From the NCBI RefSeq assembly GCF_003628125.1, contig NZ_RBZU01000015.1:103904-167903 (forward strand): a stretch of 64,000 nt of DNA, given 5' to 3'. Made by a program: the position numbers and the translations under genes. Positions 48,369 through 58,125 of this stretch are shown in pieces. This DNA comes from Pararobbsia silviterrae (GTDB lineage: Bacteria; Pseudomonadota; Gammaproteobacteria; Burkholderiales; Burkholderiaceae). The notes under the pieces are model-generated. The model searched no databases. It saw only the letters and a list, made by a program, of their open reading frames with translations, and was not told the DNA's origin. Position 1 is the stretch's first letter; every line of letters begins with the position of its first letter.

Positions 48369-49028
48369 TCAGAGGCCGACGCGATGCGCGGTCGCGATCA
48401 GACGCACGCCCAACGCGGCGATCGCGCCGGCCGCGGCGCGGTCGATCCAGCGTTTCGCGCGCAGATACACCTCACGGGGTTTGCGCGTCGAAAAGCCGAG
48501 CGCGACGATCGTGTACCAGCCGGTCTCGATCGCGAAAATCGCGGGCGGCAACACGAAATAGGCCCACTCGGGCGGATGCTGCGGCAACAGCGCGGCGAAA
48601 ATGCTGCCGTAGTAGACGGCGGTTTTCGGATTGCTGAGCTGGGTCGTCAGGCCGATCCAGAACGACTTGCGCGGGTTGCCCGCGCTGCGCGCGAACGCAT
48701 CGACATCGAGCGGCGTCTTCGCGCCGCGCCAGATCCGCGAGGCGAGATAGATCAGGTAAAGGCCGCCGGCCACCTTGAGCATCAGGTAGAGCCAGCCGAC
48801 CGCCGCGAGCAGCGAGTAGAGGCCGACCAACGCGACACCGCTGAACAACACCGCGCCGACGCCCATGCCGAGCGCGCTCGCGAGACCATCGCGCCGCGAC
48901 AGGCCGATCGCGTGACGCACGACGATCAGGAAGCTGGGCCCCGGACTCATGGCGCCGATCAACAACGCCACGAGAATCGTGACGATCGCGGTAGATGCAT
49001 GCACGGAGGCCTCGCCGAAAGAATTCAC
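48369..49028 (-). CDS. LysE/RhtB-family amino-acid exporter
   Basis: A 219-residue inner-membrane protein with six hydrophobic segments and the family motif GAMSPGPSFLIVVRHAIGLSRRDGLASALG (positions about 25-54), then FWIGLTTQLSNPKTAVYYGSIF. This is the LysE/RhtB translocator family, which exports amino acids such as homoserine, threonine or leucine. It lies 32 bases after the chemoreceptor gene on the same strand and may be read through from it. Confidence 0.88.
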   Translation of the reverse strand: MNSFGEASVHASTAIVTILVALLIGAMSPGPSFLIVVRHAIGLSRRDGLASALGMGVGAVLFSGVALVGLYSLLAAVGWLYLMLKVAGGLYLIYLASRIWRGAKTPLDVDAFARSAGNPRKSFWIGLTTQLSNPKTAVYYGSIFAALLPQHPPEWAYFVLPPAIFAIETGWYTIVALGFSTRKPREVYLRAKRWIDRAAAGAIAALGVRLIATAHRVGL

Positions 49029-49060
49029 AAGGCCTCTACCCTACACCGATCGATCGCGCG

Positions 49061-50845
49061 TCAGAATGTCTCCCAGCTCGCATCGCCGTCCGACGCAAGC
49101 GCGGGTGCCGGCGCGGGTGCGGGCTTGCGCTCCTTCGATACCGCGGGCGCCGGACGTTGAGCGGCACGCGCAGGCGCGGGCTCGCGCGGGCGCTCGACCT
49201 TGGGCGACCGTGCGGACGGCGCGACGGCCGCACGCGGTGCGGATGGGCGCGGCGCATCGCCACCGGCCATCCGCGACGCAGACGCGCGCGTCGCGTCCGC
49301 GTGATCGTTGACGCGGAACACGGCGACCGCCGTCTTCAGGTTATTGGCCTGCTCATCGAGCGACTGCGCGGCCGCGGCGGCCTGTTCGACAAGCGCCGCG
49401 TTCTGCTGCGTGACGTCGTCCATCTGATTGATCGCCTGATTGACCTGCTCGATGCCGCGGCTCTGCTCGTCCGAGGCGGCCGTGATCTCGGCGACGATGT
49501 CGGCGACGCGCTGGATCGACCGCTTGACCTCGTCCATCGTGGTACCGACCTCGACGGCTTGCTGCGAACCGTCCTGGATCATCGAAACCGAGGTGCCGAT
49601 CAATTCCTTGATTTCCTTCGCCGCCGCCGCCGAACGCTGCGCGAGGCTGCGCACTTCGCTCGCGACCACCGCGAAGCCCCGTCCCTGCTCGCCCGCGCGC
49701 GCGGCCTCGACCGCGGCATTGAGCGCGAGGATGTTCGTCTGGAACGCGATCCCCTCGATCAGCCCCGTGATCTCCGAGATCTTCGTCGAGCTGTCGCTGA
49801 TCTTGCCGATCGTCTCGACCATCGTGCGGACCGCCTCGTTGCCCGTCGCCGCCTTGGTCTTCGCTTCGTCCGCCATCGAGTTCGCCTGACGCGCGTTTTC
49901 GGCGTTCTGGCGTACCGTCTCGGTCAGTTCCGTCATGCTCGACGCCGTCTCTTCGAGCGAAGCGGCCTGCTCTTCCGTGCGCGAGGACAGATCGAGATTG
50001 CCCGACGCGATTTCCTTCGACGCATGCGAGACCGAATCGGTCGAACGCTTGATGCCGCGCACGGTTTCGCTCAGACGCTGGTCCATCTTCTGGAGCGCAC
50101 CGAGCAGCATGCCGAACTCGTCGCGCGAGGCGATCGCGATCGTATTGTCGAGATGACCGTCGGCGATCTCGTTGGCGACCGTCACGGCCTCGTCGAGCGG
50201 ACGCGTGATCGCGCGCATCAGATAGATCGCGGCCCCCGCCAGTATCGCGGCGCCGAACGCCACGAGCCCGATCGCAACCCAGCGAAGCGTCTGGAAGATC
50301 GATTCGCTATCGTCGACGACATCCTTGGCTTCCTTCACGTTGATGATCTCGTCGTCGCGCAGACCGCTGATCAATTGGTTCGAGGTCGCCGCCGTCTGCT
50401 CGACGGCTTGCGTCGCCTTGTCGAAATCGCCCGATGCGAACAACGCGAGCTGGTCGCGCGTTTCCTTCGCGAGTTGGGTCAGGCCCGCATCGTCCGCGTC
50501 CGCGACGCGCCGCTCCTCGGCCGACAGGACGGACGCCGGATAGTAGGCGTGCCAAGACTTGTCGATATCCGCAAGATCGCCTTGAATCTCGGGCGTCAGT
50601 TGCGTGACGACTTCGGCGTTCGGCTTGAGCTGCAGACGACGCAATTCGAGCCGGAGTTTCGAGGTCGCGGCACGCGTCTCCGATATATCGGAGATCGGCA
50701 ATATGATTTGTGAGTAAACGTTCGCGACATTGTCATTGATGCGCGACAGGCCATAAATACCGAATAGCCCGATCACAAGCGCAATTATTGCGCACAAGCT
50801 CAGTACGCCAATGATCTTGATTCGGATTGATGAAAGAGCGCTCAT
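49061..50845 (-). CDS. methyl-accepting chemotaxis protein (Tar/Tsr type)
   Basis: About 594 residues from the ATG at 50845, which has AAGGACAG upstream. Transmembrane helix 1 (about 8-30), a four-helix-bundle periplasmic domain, helix 2 (about 190-210), a HAMP domain, and a long signalling coiled coil with the hairpin tip region [42 protein letters not shown] (given here only as position about 360-400). Methylation regions flank it. The tail is low complexity (Ala/Pro/Arg) and ends ASWETF, matching the CheR-binding pentapeptide NWETF. Ligand unknown. Confidence 0.93.
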   Translation of the reverse strand: MSALSSIRIKIIGVLSLCAIIALVIGLFGIYGLSRINDNVANVYSQIILPISDISETRAATSKLRLELRRLQLKPNAEVVTQLTPEIQGDLADIDKSWHAYYPASVLSAEERRVADADDAGLTQLAKETRDQLALFASGDFDKATQAVEQTAATSNQLISGLRDDEIINVKEAKDVVDDSESIFQTLRWVAIGLVAFGAAILAGAAIYLMRAITRPLDEAVTVANEIADGHLDNTIAIASRDEFGMLLGALQKMDQRLSETVRGIKRSTDSVSHASKEIASGNLDLSSRTEEQAASLEETASSMTELTETVRQNAENARQANSMADEAKTKAATGNEAVRTMVETIGKISDSSTKISEITGLIEGIAFQTNILALNAAVEAARAGEQGRGFAVVASEVRSLAQRSAAAAKEIKELIGTSVSMIQDGSQQAVEVGTTMDEVKRSIQRVADIVAEITAASDEQSRGIEQVNQAINQMDDVTQQNAALVEQAAAAAQSLDEQANNLKTAVAVFRVNDHADATRASASRMAGGDAPRPSAPRAAVAPSARSPKVERPREPAPARAAQRPAPAVSKERKPAPAPAPALASDGDASWETF

Positions 50846-51285
50846 GCGACTGTCCTTAGGATTCTGAAACACGTATGGAATGACATCGGCACCTCCCCAA
50901 GCGCCGGAAAGCGCGAATCCATAGCCCTCGCGCCTCCTTGCCTGGGACAACGACCGCGCCGCGCGGTCCTGAAGGTCTCTCTCGAAAATATTTATGTGCG
51001 AAATCCGCACATTTGTTTTGCAAGCGATTTCAAAGTGCAATTACCTTACGACGCCGATCGATCGCGATTCGTTTTGAAAGGAATCGGAATAACACAAACG
51101 ATTGCGGGGAATGAGACGCATGAAAAACCGGCGGCGCCGAGCGATTCGGTACCGGCTGCGCGGCGTTGGTCAGCGCCGACGTGCTGTGAGAGAATTTTTC
51201 CGACGCGCGAGCGGCGCGCATGCGTCGCGCGCAAGACCGGCACGCCAGCGTGTGCGGCCCCTTTTTCCCGACCCCTTCGTTCGGC
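50846..51285. other. intergenic region between chemoreceptor and YceH gene
   Basis: About 440 bases with two inverted repeats: GACCGCG-CCG-CGCGGTC (50952-50968) and ATGTGCG-AAATC-CGCACAT (50994-51012). The second lies in an AT-richer patch and could be an operator for the chemoreceptor. No gene seen. Confidence 0.55.
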
Positions 51286-51996
51286 ATGAACCAGACTCAA
51301 GAAGACGCTCCCCGTCCCGCCCTGCGCGCGCTGACCGCACTCGAAGCACGCGTGCTCGGCGTGCTCCTCGAAAAGGAGCGCACGGTGCCCGACACCTATC
51401 CGCTCTCGCTCAACGCGCTGACGGCGGGCTGCAACCAGAAGACGGCCCGCCTGCCGGTCATGTCGGCGTCCGAAGCCGACGTGCAGGACGCCGTCGACGG
51501 CCTCAAGCAACGCAGCCTCGTCTTCGATGCGAGCAGCAGCCGCGTCGCGCGATACGAACATAATATGACCCGCGTGCTCGGCATCCCGAGCCAGGCCGCG
51601 GCGCTGCTTGTCACGCTGATCCTGCGCGGTCCCCAGACCGCGGCCGAACTGCGTCTGAACTCGGCGCGTCTGCACGGTTTCGCGGACGTCTCGTCGGTCG
51701 AAGCGTTTCTCGACGAACTCGCGCAGCGCGAGCCGTCCTACGTGGTCAAGCTCGCCCGCGCGCCCGGCGAACGCGAAAGTCGATGGGCCCATCTGCTCTG
51801 CGGCGAAGTCGATGTCGCGGACATTGCGCGCGACGCCTCGGGTGACGGCGCATCGGCGGACGTCGACGCGCTCAGATCGGAGTGGCGCGCCGAACACGAG
51901 CGGCTGACCCGCGAAGTGGCCGAACTCCGCGCGATCGTCGAACACCTCGCGGCCCAACTCGGCGTGTCGGTCGACGCGATCGTCCGACCGTCCTGA
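51286..51996 (+). CDS. YceH-family (DUF480) protein
   Basis: A 236-residue protein from the ATG at 51286. It begins with the family's winged-helix segment ALTALEARVLGVLLEKERTVPDTYPLSLNAL (positions about 15-45) and the RYEHNMTRVLG region, then a second winged helix (LILRGPQTAAELRLNSARLHGF) and a C-terminal coiled coil. YceH (UPF0502) has no firm role. Stands alone. Confidence 0.9.
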   Translation: MNQTQEDAPRPALRALTALEARVLGVLLEKERTVPDTYPLSLNALTAGCNQKTARLPVMSASEADVQDAVDGLKQRSLVFDASSSRVARYEHNMTRVLGIPSQAAALLVTLILRGPQTAAELRLNSARLHGFADVSSVEAFLDELAQREPSYVVKLARAPGERESRWAHLLCGEVDVADIARDASGDGASADVDALRSEWRAEHERLTREVAELRAIVEHLAAQLGVSVDAIVRPS

Positions 51997-52040
51997 TCGA
52001 CGCGGACCGCGCATTCGTTTCTTCCAACCGGAGACCTTCG

Positions 52041-52460
52041 ATGAAAACCAGCGCACGCAATTTCCTGACCGGCACGATCACCGCGATCAAGACCGGCGCG
52101 GTCAATGACGAAGTGGTCCTCAAGGTCGGCAACGCCGAAATCGTCGCGATCGTGACGTCGGAGAGCACGAAAGTGCTCGGGCTCGCGGCGGGCGGCACCG
52201 CCTATGCGTTGATCAAGGCGTCCTCGGTCATCCTGATGACCGACACGGCGCCCGACAAGATCTCCGCGCGCAACGTGTTCAACGGCACCGTGAAGTCCGT
52301 CAAGACGGGGGCCGTCAATGCGGAAGTCGTGGTGTCGGCAGCAGGGCTCGATGTGACCGCGATCATCACGAACGAAAGCGCATCGCGTCTCGATCTTGCG
52401 CCGGGCAAGCCCGCCAGCGCCGTGATCAAGGCGTCGAACGTGATCCTCGCGGTCGACTGA
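52041..52460 (+). CDS. molbindin, two-domain TOBE/Mop protein
   Basis: A 139-residue cytosolic protein with GGAG before the ATG. It is made of two tandem Mop/TOBE domains, about residues 3-68 and 74-138, each beginning SARNxxxGT(I/V)xxxKTGAVN and ending in ASxVIL. Such di-Mop proteins bind molybdate or tungstate as ring-shaped oligomers and buffer it for cofactor synthesis. No mod transporter genes are next to it. Confidence 0.92.
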   Translation: MKTSARNFLTGTITAIKTGAVNDEVVLKVGNAEIVAIVTSESTKVLGLAAGGTAYALIKASSVILMTDTAPDKISARNVFNGTVKSVKTGAVNAEVVVSAAGLDVTAIITNESASRLDLAPGKPASAVIKASNVILAVD

Positions 52461-52558
52461 ACCGCGCGCTCATTCAGCGCTCATTCTCGACGTTCAATCT
52501 GTGTGCATGCGCTCCGATCGATTCCCGATCCGAGGAACGCAAGTCCGGAGACACACAG

Positions 52559-52696
52559 ATGAACACGCTCACCTCGGCAACCGCCAACGAACATCGTCCT
52601 GCCGCCTCGAACGCCGATCCGCTCACGGCCGACGATCTCGAACCGGTCTCGTACGAAGACCTGCTCCCGTATCTGCTGCTTCCCGTCGCCTGGTGA
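52559..52696 (+). CDS. 45-residue small protein of unknown function
   Basis: An ATG at 52559 has a good ribosome binding site (CCGGAG, 9 bases upstream). The frame encodes 45 residues: MNTLTSATANEHRPAASNAD, then an acidic stretch PLTADDLEPVSYEDL, and a hydrophobic end LPYLLLPVAW. Third codon positions are strongly G/C, as in the surrounding genes. It lies about 100 bases after the molbindin stop and is convergent with the histidine kinase gene. No family recognised. An acidic leader with a short hydrophobic end is compatible with a precursor peptide or a small membrane-associated protein, but no maturation enzymes are nearby. Confidence 0.6.
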   Translation: MNTLTSATANEHRPAASNADPLTADDLEPVSYEDLLPYLLLPVAW

Positions 52697-52733
52697 GCGG
52701 CGCGGCGCGCACCGGGCAGGTTCGCGCCTGGCG

Positions 52734-54098
52734 CTATGCGCCGGCAAGACGGCGGAGCTCGCGCGGGAACGTCACGCGCGCGACGAGGCCCGCGCGAGCG
52801 TCGGTCCGATTTTCGAGGACCGCCCGGCCGCGATAACGGTCCATCGTCGCGCGCACGATCGCCAGACCCAGTCCCGTGCCATCGGTCCTCGACGGATCGA
52901 CGCGCACGAACCGCTCGAATACGCGTTCGAGCATATCGGCCGGCACGCCGGGGCCTTCGTCGACGACTTCGATGCTGACGCTGTCGCGCCCGCGCACGAC
53001 ACGCACGTCGACGACGCTGCTCTCGGGGCTGTAGCGCATCGCGTTCTCGACGAGATTCCTGACGACGGCCGCGACATCGGCCTCGATCGCATGGACGTCG
53101 GTGTCGTCGTCGATCCGCTCGACGCCGAGATCGATCGCGCGTTGCGACGCGAACGGAAGGCAATCCGCGATCACCTGCGTGACGACCTTGCGCACTTCGA
53201 CGTCGACAAACGTACTTTCAGCCACGCGCGCATCGGCGCGCGCGAGACTCAAGAGCTGCTTGACGAGATTGCCGCCGCGCAGGATGCCGTCGCGGAGTTC
53301 GTCGAAACGCGGGCGGTTTTCGGGGTAGATCGAGTCGCGCAGATTGTCGGCCTGGATCTGAAGCGCCGTGATCGGCGAGCGCAGTTCATGCGCGGCGTCG
53401 GAGATGAATTTCTTTTCGGTCTCGATCATCCGCGCGAGCCGGTCAATCAGCATATTCGTCGACTCGACGAACGGCAACAGATCGAGCGCGACGCCCTGCG
53501 AGTCGATCGGTTCGAGCCGATTCAGATCGACCGACCGGACCTCGACGGCCAGCGTGCCGACCTGCTTCATCGCCCTGCGGACCACGAGCATGACGGCGAA
53601 CCCCATCAACGGCATCAGCAGCGCCGTCGGCCAGAGCGTCGTCAGCGCGGCGCGGCGGGCCACCTGCTGACGCACGCGCTCGCGCTGCGCGACCTGAATC
53701 CGATGATGCGCGGTAACGAGCGCGAAAATGCGCCAGGGCTCGCCCCCCACGATCTGATCCGAGAATCCGAGCGGAATCTCGCGCGAGAAATGGAGTTCGG
53801 GATTCGTCGTCTCAGACGGCTGGGCCTCGTCTTCCGTGAAGATCTGGATCTCGAGGTCTTCAGGCCGCTGGAACGCGGGCTCGGTCGACGGCAACACGAG
53901 ATTCGCCAGGCTGGCCGAGAGCCGGATCGCCACATCGCGCAGCCGTGCATCGAGAATCGCATGCGTCGAATTGCGCGCAAGCACATAGGATCCGAGCCCA
54001 TGCATGACGGCGACGATCATGACGACCGCGCTCAGTGCGACGATCAATTGCGTGCTCAGCGAGCGGTTTCGAGTCGGGATGCGCCGTTTGATCTGCAT
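52734..54098 (-). CDS. two-component sensor histidine kinase
   Basis: About 454 residues from the ATG at 54098 (MQIKRRIP); the frame also opens at 54176. Helix 1 (LIVALSAVVMIVAVMHGLG), a periplasmic domain of about 120 residues, helix 2 (LWPTALLMPLMGFAVMLVV), then the H-box FISDAAHELRSPITALQ, N-box NLVENAMRYSP, and G1/G2 boxes VDEGPGVPADML and GTGLGLAIV. QseC/PmrB-like layout. It pairs with the divergent response regulator at 54366, and probably phosphorylates it. Confidence 0.92.
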   Translation of the reverse strand: MQIKRRIPTRNRSLSTQLIVALSAVVMIVAVMHGLGSYVLARNSTHAILDARLRDVAIRLSASLANLVLPSTEPAFQRPEDLEIQIFTEDEAQPSETTNPELHFSREIPLGFSDQIVGGEPWRIFALVTAHHRIQVAQRERVRQQVARRAALTTLWPTALLMPLMGFAVMLVVRRAMKQVGTLAVEVRSVDLNRLEPIDSQGVALDLLPFVESTNMLIDRLARMIETEKKFISDAAHELRSPITALQIQADNLRDSIYPENRPRFDELRDGILRGGNLVKQLLSLARADARVAESTFVDVEVRKVVTQVIADCLPFASQRAIDLGVERIDDDTDVHAIEADVAAVVRNLVENAMRYSPESSVVDVRVVRGRDSVSIEVVDEGPGVPADMLERVFERFVRVDPSRTDGTGLGLAIVRATMDRYRGRAVLENRTDARAGLVARVTFPRELRRLAGA

Positions 54099-54365
54099 GA
54101 GCCTGTTCAGTACGACGTTCGCCAAGCGGGGGCCAACGTGCGGGTCCGGCGAGCTGCCGACCGTGTCGGCTATCATTCTAGCGTTCGATACGGGCGTTCA
54201 TGGCCGAGGCTCCACACGCGCCGCGCCGGCGCCGCATGGTGTGCAACGCGCGTGCCGCGCGTACCGTCGTGGCGGCAACGTATTCGAACCCAGCACATAT
54301 GCGTGTTCCGACGGGCCTGGCCCAGGGCACGGACCTATCGCGGTTCATTCAGGTATCGAGGGATC

Positions 54366-55040
54366 ATGCGAGTCCTTTTGGTCGAAGACGATCTGCAAAT
54401 TGGCCAGAGCCTGCTCCGCGCACTCGAAGACGCGGATTACAGCGTCGACTGGGTGCGCGACGGCGTCGCGGGCAGCCGCGCGCTCGAAGCCGCCGAGTAC
54501 ACGGTCGTGCTGCTCGACCTGGGCCTGCCGGGCATGGGCGGCATCGACGTGCTCAAGCGCGCGCGCGACGCGGGCAACCCGGTGCCCGTCGTGATTCTGA
54601 CGGCGCGCGACGACCTCGAAACGCGCGTCGAGGGTCTCGACGTCGGCGCCGACGACTACGTGCTCAAGCCCTTTCTCGTGCCCGAACTCCTCGCGCGCAT
54701 ACGCGCGGTGCTGCGCCGTAAAGCCGGCTACGCGGTCTCGCGGCTCGGCGACGACACGCTGAGTCTCGATCTCGACAAGCGCACGCTCACGTGCAACGGC
54801 AACACAGGCGCGCTGTCGGCGCGCGAATTCGCGCTGATGCTCGCGCTGCTCGAACGCCCCGGAACGATACTCTCGCGCGATCAGCTCGAAGACCGGCTCT
54901 ATGGCTGGGGCAAGGAAGTCGAGAGCAACGCCGTCGACGTCCTCATTCATTCGGTCCGCAAGAAATTCGGCAACGCGGTGATTCGCAACGTCCGAGGCCT
55001 GGGTTGGACCATCATGCTCGGCGGACAAACGCCAAGCTGA
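54366..55040 (+). CDS. OmpR-family response regulator
   Basis: A 224-residue regulator: receiver domain MRVLLVEDDLQIGQSLLRAL with acidic pair (Glu7-Asp8-Asp9), phosphoacceptor in LLDLGLPGMGG (about Asp51), Lys in VLKPF, and a C-terminal OmpR/PhoB winged helix with LSAREFALMLALLERPG and SNAVDVLIHSVRKKFG. QseB/PmrA-like. It is divergent from the histidine kinase gene, with 267 bases between starts, rather than co-transcribed, which is less common for this family. Confidence 0.93.
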   Translation: MRVLLVEDDLQIGQSLLRALEDADYSVDWVRDGVAGSRALEAAEYTVVLLDLGLPGMGGIDVLKRARDAGNPVPVVILTARDDLETRVEGLDVGADDYVLKPFLVPELLARIRAVLRRKAGYAVSRLGDDTLSLDLDKRTLTCNGNTGALSAREFALMLALLERPGTILSRDQLEDRLYGWGKEVESNAVDVLIHSVRKKFGNAVIRNVRGLGWTIMLGGQTPS

Positions 55041-55060
55041 CGGAGCCGAAGGATGCGAAG

Positions 55061-55678
55061 TCACGCGTTCAGGCGCCGCTTCGCGGGCCGCGACGGCCGG
55101 CAGTCCCATGACATGCGCAACGGCGCCCCGACGAATTCGACGCCCCACAGAAATCCGAACGCGCGCAGCAACTTCGGGTCGATCGCGTCATCGCGAATCG
55201 TCTGCGCGAGTTCGGTGAAAAAGCCGACCGCGTCGAGCCCCGGTAAAAACAGAATGCTTTGGCTCGCGGGCGCATCGCTGATGTTCACGAAACCGTGCAC
55301 GACACCGCCGGGCACGGTCACGACATCGCCAGGTTCCGCGACAAAGCGCTCGCCGTCGACCTCGAACAGATAGCGTCCGTTTTCAACGCGGAAAACCTCC
55401 GTCTCGCGATGGCGATGCACGGGCGGACCGAAACCGGGTGCGTTGACGGTCTCGATCAACGTCACCCCGCCTTGGCGTGTATGCATCGGCGCGTGGACCT
55501 CGAGTTCGAGCCCCATCGCGGGCACGACGATCGCCCGACGTTCGGCGCTCGCTTCGAGGGCCACAGATCGCAAGACTTCAAAACGCACGGTACCGGGCTT
55601 GCATACGTGACCCGCAAACCGCTCGGCATACGGCGTGCCCAATCGATGGGACGTCGCGGTCAAGTGTTCGATATTCAT
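55061..55678 (-). CDS. cupin-domain protein
   Basis: About 205 residues, with AAGGAGCATCAG before the ATG at 55678. The cupin core is visible as GFGPPVHRHRETEVFRVENG, with a metal-binding HxH and Glu, followed by GDVVTVPGGVVHGFVNIS with the last histidine. Bicupin-like length, but only one motif pair is clear. Many such proteins are quercetin-dioxygenase-like or of unknown function. Convergent with the response regulator, 20 bases between stops. Confidence 0.8.
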   Translation of the reverse strand: MNIEHLTATSHRLGTPYAERFAGHVCKPGTVRFEVLRSVALEASAERRAIVVPAMGLELEVHAPMHTRQGGVTLIETVNAPGFGPPVHRHRETEVFRVENGRYLFEVDGERFVAEPGDVVTVPGGVVHGFVNISDAPASQSILFLPGLDAVGFFTELAQTIRDDAIDPKLLRAFGFLWGVEFVGAPLRMSWDCRPSRPAKRRLNA

Positions 55679-55705
55679 CTGATGCTCCTTCAATGGGCGT
55701 CGTAC

Positions 55706-55894
55706 TCAGAAAACGGATTGGTCCATCGATTCACCGCGCGGCGCGTAATGGGGCTGCATGCGAGGCTGCACTCGGGGCTGCATGCGGTAGTCGTCGAAAC
55801 GCGCGTGCGTATGCGCGTAACGGTCGTCGAACGGAAGATGATTCGCCGCGAATACAACGGTCAGGCGGCCGAACAAGCTACGAATCGCATTCAT
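55706..55894 (-). CDS. small hypothetical protein upstream of the cupin gene
   Basis: A 62-residue protein from the ATG at 55894 with GGAGCTC upstream. It begins MNAIRSLFGRLTVVFAANHLPF, a short amphipathic or membrane-associating helix, followed by an Arg/His/Gln/Pro-rich tail with near-repeats (RMQPRVQPRMQPHY). It is 27 bases before the cupin gene on the same strand, so probably co-transcribed. No family recognised. Confidence 0.55.
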   Translation of the reverse strand: MNAIRSLFGRLTVVFAANHLPFDDRYAHTHARFDDYRMQPRVQPRMQPHYAPRGESMDQSVF

Positions 55895-56236
55895 GGTGAG
55901 CTCCAACAGGGTGTCGCACCGGAATCGCCGAGCGAGCTTCAACGTCCGTGTCCGATGCCGAGGAGCGCTCGCCGTATGCGATGCGTACTCCTTCGATGAC
56001 GCCTATTGTGGAGACCGATTCTGAGAGAAGAATGAGCGATGCCGGCTTAGCGAAACGCACGCGCAGGCATGCGATTTGAAGGGAGTGTTGCAAACAATGC
56101 GCGAAACATCGTGGAAAAAGCGCGGGCGCCGAAGCGCCCGATCAGCATGCGTCCGATACACATCGGGCGTGACGCTGCGCATCGAGCGTCACGCGGACCG
56201 CGTTACGTCAGATCAAGCAAATGTCCGGCAACGCGT
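55895..56236. other. intergenic region with a 10-bp inverted repeat
   Basis: About 340 bases without a gene, between the small-protein/cupin unit and gabD (both minus strand). GCGTGACGCT (56167-56176) and AGCGTCACGC (56185-56194) form a perfect inverted repeat 43 bases after the gabD stop, a possible terminator stem but with no T-run. Confidence 0.5.
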
Positions 56237-57715
56237 CTAGCGATCGAGGCCGCCGAGGCACAGATATTTGACGACGAGATAGTCTTCAATGCCGTAGTGC
56301 GAGCCTTCGCGCCCGACGCCCGACTGCTTGACGCCGCCGAATGGCGCGACCTCGTTCGAGATCAAGCCTGTATTGATGCCGACCATGCCGTATTCGAGCG
56401 CCTCGGCGACACGCCAGATGCGGCCGATATCACGGCTGTAGAAATACGAGGCGAGTCCGAACTCGGTGTCGTTCGCCATCTGAATGACTTCGGCGTCCGA
56501 GTGAAAGCGGAACAGCGGCGCGAGCGGACCGAATGTTTCCTCCTTCGCGACGCGCATCGTTTGTGTAACACCAGTGAGTACAGTTGGCTCGAAAAAGCCA
56601 TGACCGAGCGCATGCCGCTTGCCGCCCGTGACGATGCGCGCGCCTTGGGCGAGCGCATCGTCGATATGCGATTCGACCTTGCGCACCGCGGCTTCGTTGA
56701 TCAGCGGCCCCTGGACCACGCCCGCGTCCGTGCCGTTCCCGACTTTGAGCGCCGCGACGGCGCGCGCGAGCTTTTCGGCGAACGCATCGTAAACGGCGTC
56801 GTGCACATAGATCCGGTTCGCGCACACGCATGTCTGGCCGACGTTGCGGAATTTCGAGGCGATCGCGCCGTCCACCGCCGCATCGAGATCCGCATCGTCG
56901 AAGACGATGAACGGCGCGTTGCCGCCGAGTTCGAGCGAGAGCTTCTTGATCGTCGGCGCGCATTGCTCCATCAGGATGCGACCCGTCTGCGTGGAACCCG
57001 TGAACGTCAGCTTGCGTACGTCGGGGTTCGATGTGAGCTCGCGTCCGATCTCGCGCGGATCGCCCGTCACGAGGTTCAACACCCCGGCGGGCAGGCCGAC
57101 GCGCTCGGCAAGCACGGCCAGCGCGAGCGCGGTCAACGGCGTCGCCTCGGCAGGCTTGACGACCATCGTGCAACCGGCCGCGAGCGCGGGACCGACCTTG
57201 CGCGTGATCATCGCGGCCGGGAAATTCCACGGCGTGATGGCCGCGCAGACCCCGATGGGCTCCTTGACGACGATGATGCGGCGGTCATTCGCGGGCGTCG
57301 GGATCGTATCGCCATAGGTCCGCTTGCCTTCCTCGGCGAACCACTCGATAAACGACGCCGCATAGACGATCTCGCCCTTGGCCTCGGCCAGGGGCTTGCC
57401 CTGCTCGCTCGTCATGATGCGGGCGAGGTCGTCGGCGTGTTCGATGAGCGCATCGAACCAACGACGCAGGATGACGGCACGCTCTCGCGCGGTCTTCGCG
57501 CGCCAAGCGGGCCACGCGTCGCGCGCTGCATCGATCGCTGCACGCGTTTCTGCGGCACCCATCAATGGCACGGTGCCGACGCGCTGTCCGTCTGCGGGAT
57601 TCACGACTTCAATGACCCGCCGATCGTTCGCGTCGATCCAGCGGCCGTTGACGTAGGCCTGCGCGCGCAGCAGGTCGGGATCCTTGAGCACAAGGGCGGA
57701 GGCGGCTCTATCCAT
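56237..57715 (-). CDS. gabD: NAD(P)-dependent succinate-semialdehyde dehydrogenase
   Basis: A 492-residue aldehyde dehydrogenase of the GabD class. Cofactor-binding WNFPAAMITRKVGPALAAGC and FTGSTQTGRIL are present, then the catalytic Glu in LELGGNAPF and the nucleophilic Cys in GQTCVCANR (two cysteines, as in GabD). The C-terminus has EETFGPLAPLF and KQSGVGREGSHYGIEDY. It oxidises succinic semialdehyde to succinate in GABA breakdown. No gabT or gabP lies next to it. Confidence 0.9.
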   Translation of the reverse strand: MDRAASALVLKDPDLLRAQAYVNGRWIDANDRRVIEVVNPADGQRVGTVPLMGAAETRAAIDAARDAWPAWRAKTARERAVILRRWFDALIEHADDLARIMTSEQGKPLAEAKGEIVYAASFIEWFAEEGKRTYGDTIPTPANDRRIIVVKEPIGVCAAITPWNFPAAMITRKVGPALAAGCTMVVKPAEATPLTALALAVLAERVGLPAGVLNLVTGDPREIGRELTSNPDVRKLTFTGSTQTGRILMEQCAPTIKKLSLELGGNAPFIVFDDADLDAAVDGAIASKFRNVGQTCVCANRIYVHDAVYDAFAEKLARAVAALKVGNGTDAGVVQGPLINEAAVRKVESHIDDALAQGARIVTGGKRHALGHGFFEPTVLTGVTQTMRVAKEETFGPLAPLFRFHSDAEVIQMANDTEFGLASYFYSRDIGRIWRVAEALEYGMVGINTGLISNEVAPFGGVKQSGVGREGSHYGIEDYLVVKYLCLGGLDR

Positions 57716-57986
57716 GGTGTCGGGTATGGGCGTCAGATAAATTCGGGCTCACGCGCCGATATTCGCGATCGGCGCATCCGTACGACATTCGCGTGCCGCG
57801 TCGGTCTGATTCACGGATTCACCGATCCATCGTTCGATCGTTCCATCGGCATGGCGAACCGAGACGGGCATTGAATCATAGCCCCGTCCGCTCGCTGCGT
57901 CCGCGTCACCGCCTGGCGGCAGCAGCTTGCGTTCCCGCCGCGCGTCGCCCCGACGTCACTCGTCGCATCCGATATCCGATCTGCGC

Positions 57987-58057
57987 TTTCGTTGCTCAAA
58001 AGGCAACGAAACGTGACTATAGTTGCTCTTGTTGAGAGGGGTGTTGCTCTGAGAGCA
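57987..58057. promoter_or_regulatory. cluster of repeats in front of the Tat-hydrolase gene (intergenic 57716-58125)
   Basis: Perfect inverted repeat TTTCGTTGC (57987-57995) / GCAACGAAA (58003-58011) with 7-base spacer; three direct GTTGCTC elements at 57991, 58022 and 58043; and a 13-bp palindrome TGCTCT-G-AGAGCA (58045-58057). All are within 140 bases of the start at 58126, so they are probably operator sites. The rest of the 410-base gap shows nothing. Confidence 0.55.
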
Positions 58058-58125
58058 TCACATCCATGCCACAACGCATTGCGGTTCGAACGCTGGATAT
58101 CCCACCCCTTTCTAGGAGTCTTGCC

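Noticed and set aside
48995..50713. A 572-codon frame opposite the chemoreceptor
   Set aside because: Shadow frame; the minus strand encodes a complete MCP with HAMP and signalling domain.
53091..54360. Extension of the response regulator frame far upstream, opposite the histidine kinase
   Set aside because: The regulator begins at the family's normal MRVLLVEDD at 54366; the extension is antisense to the kinase.
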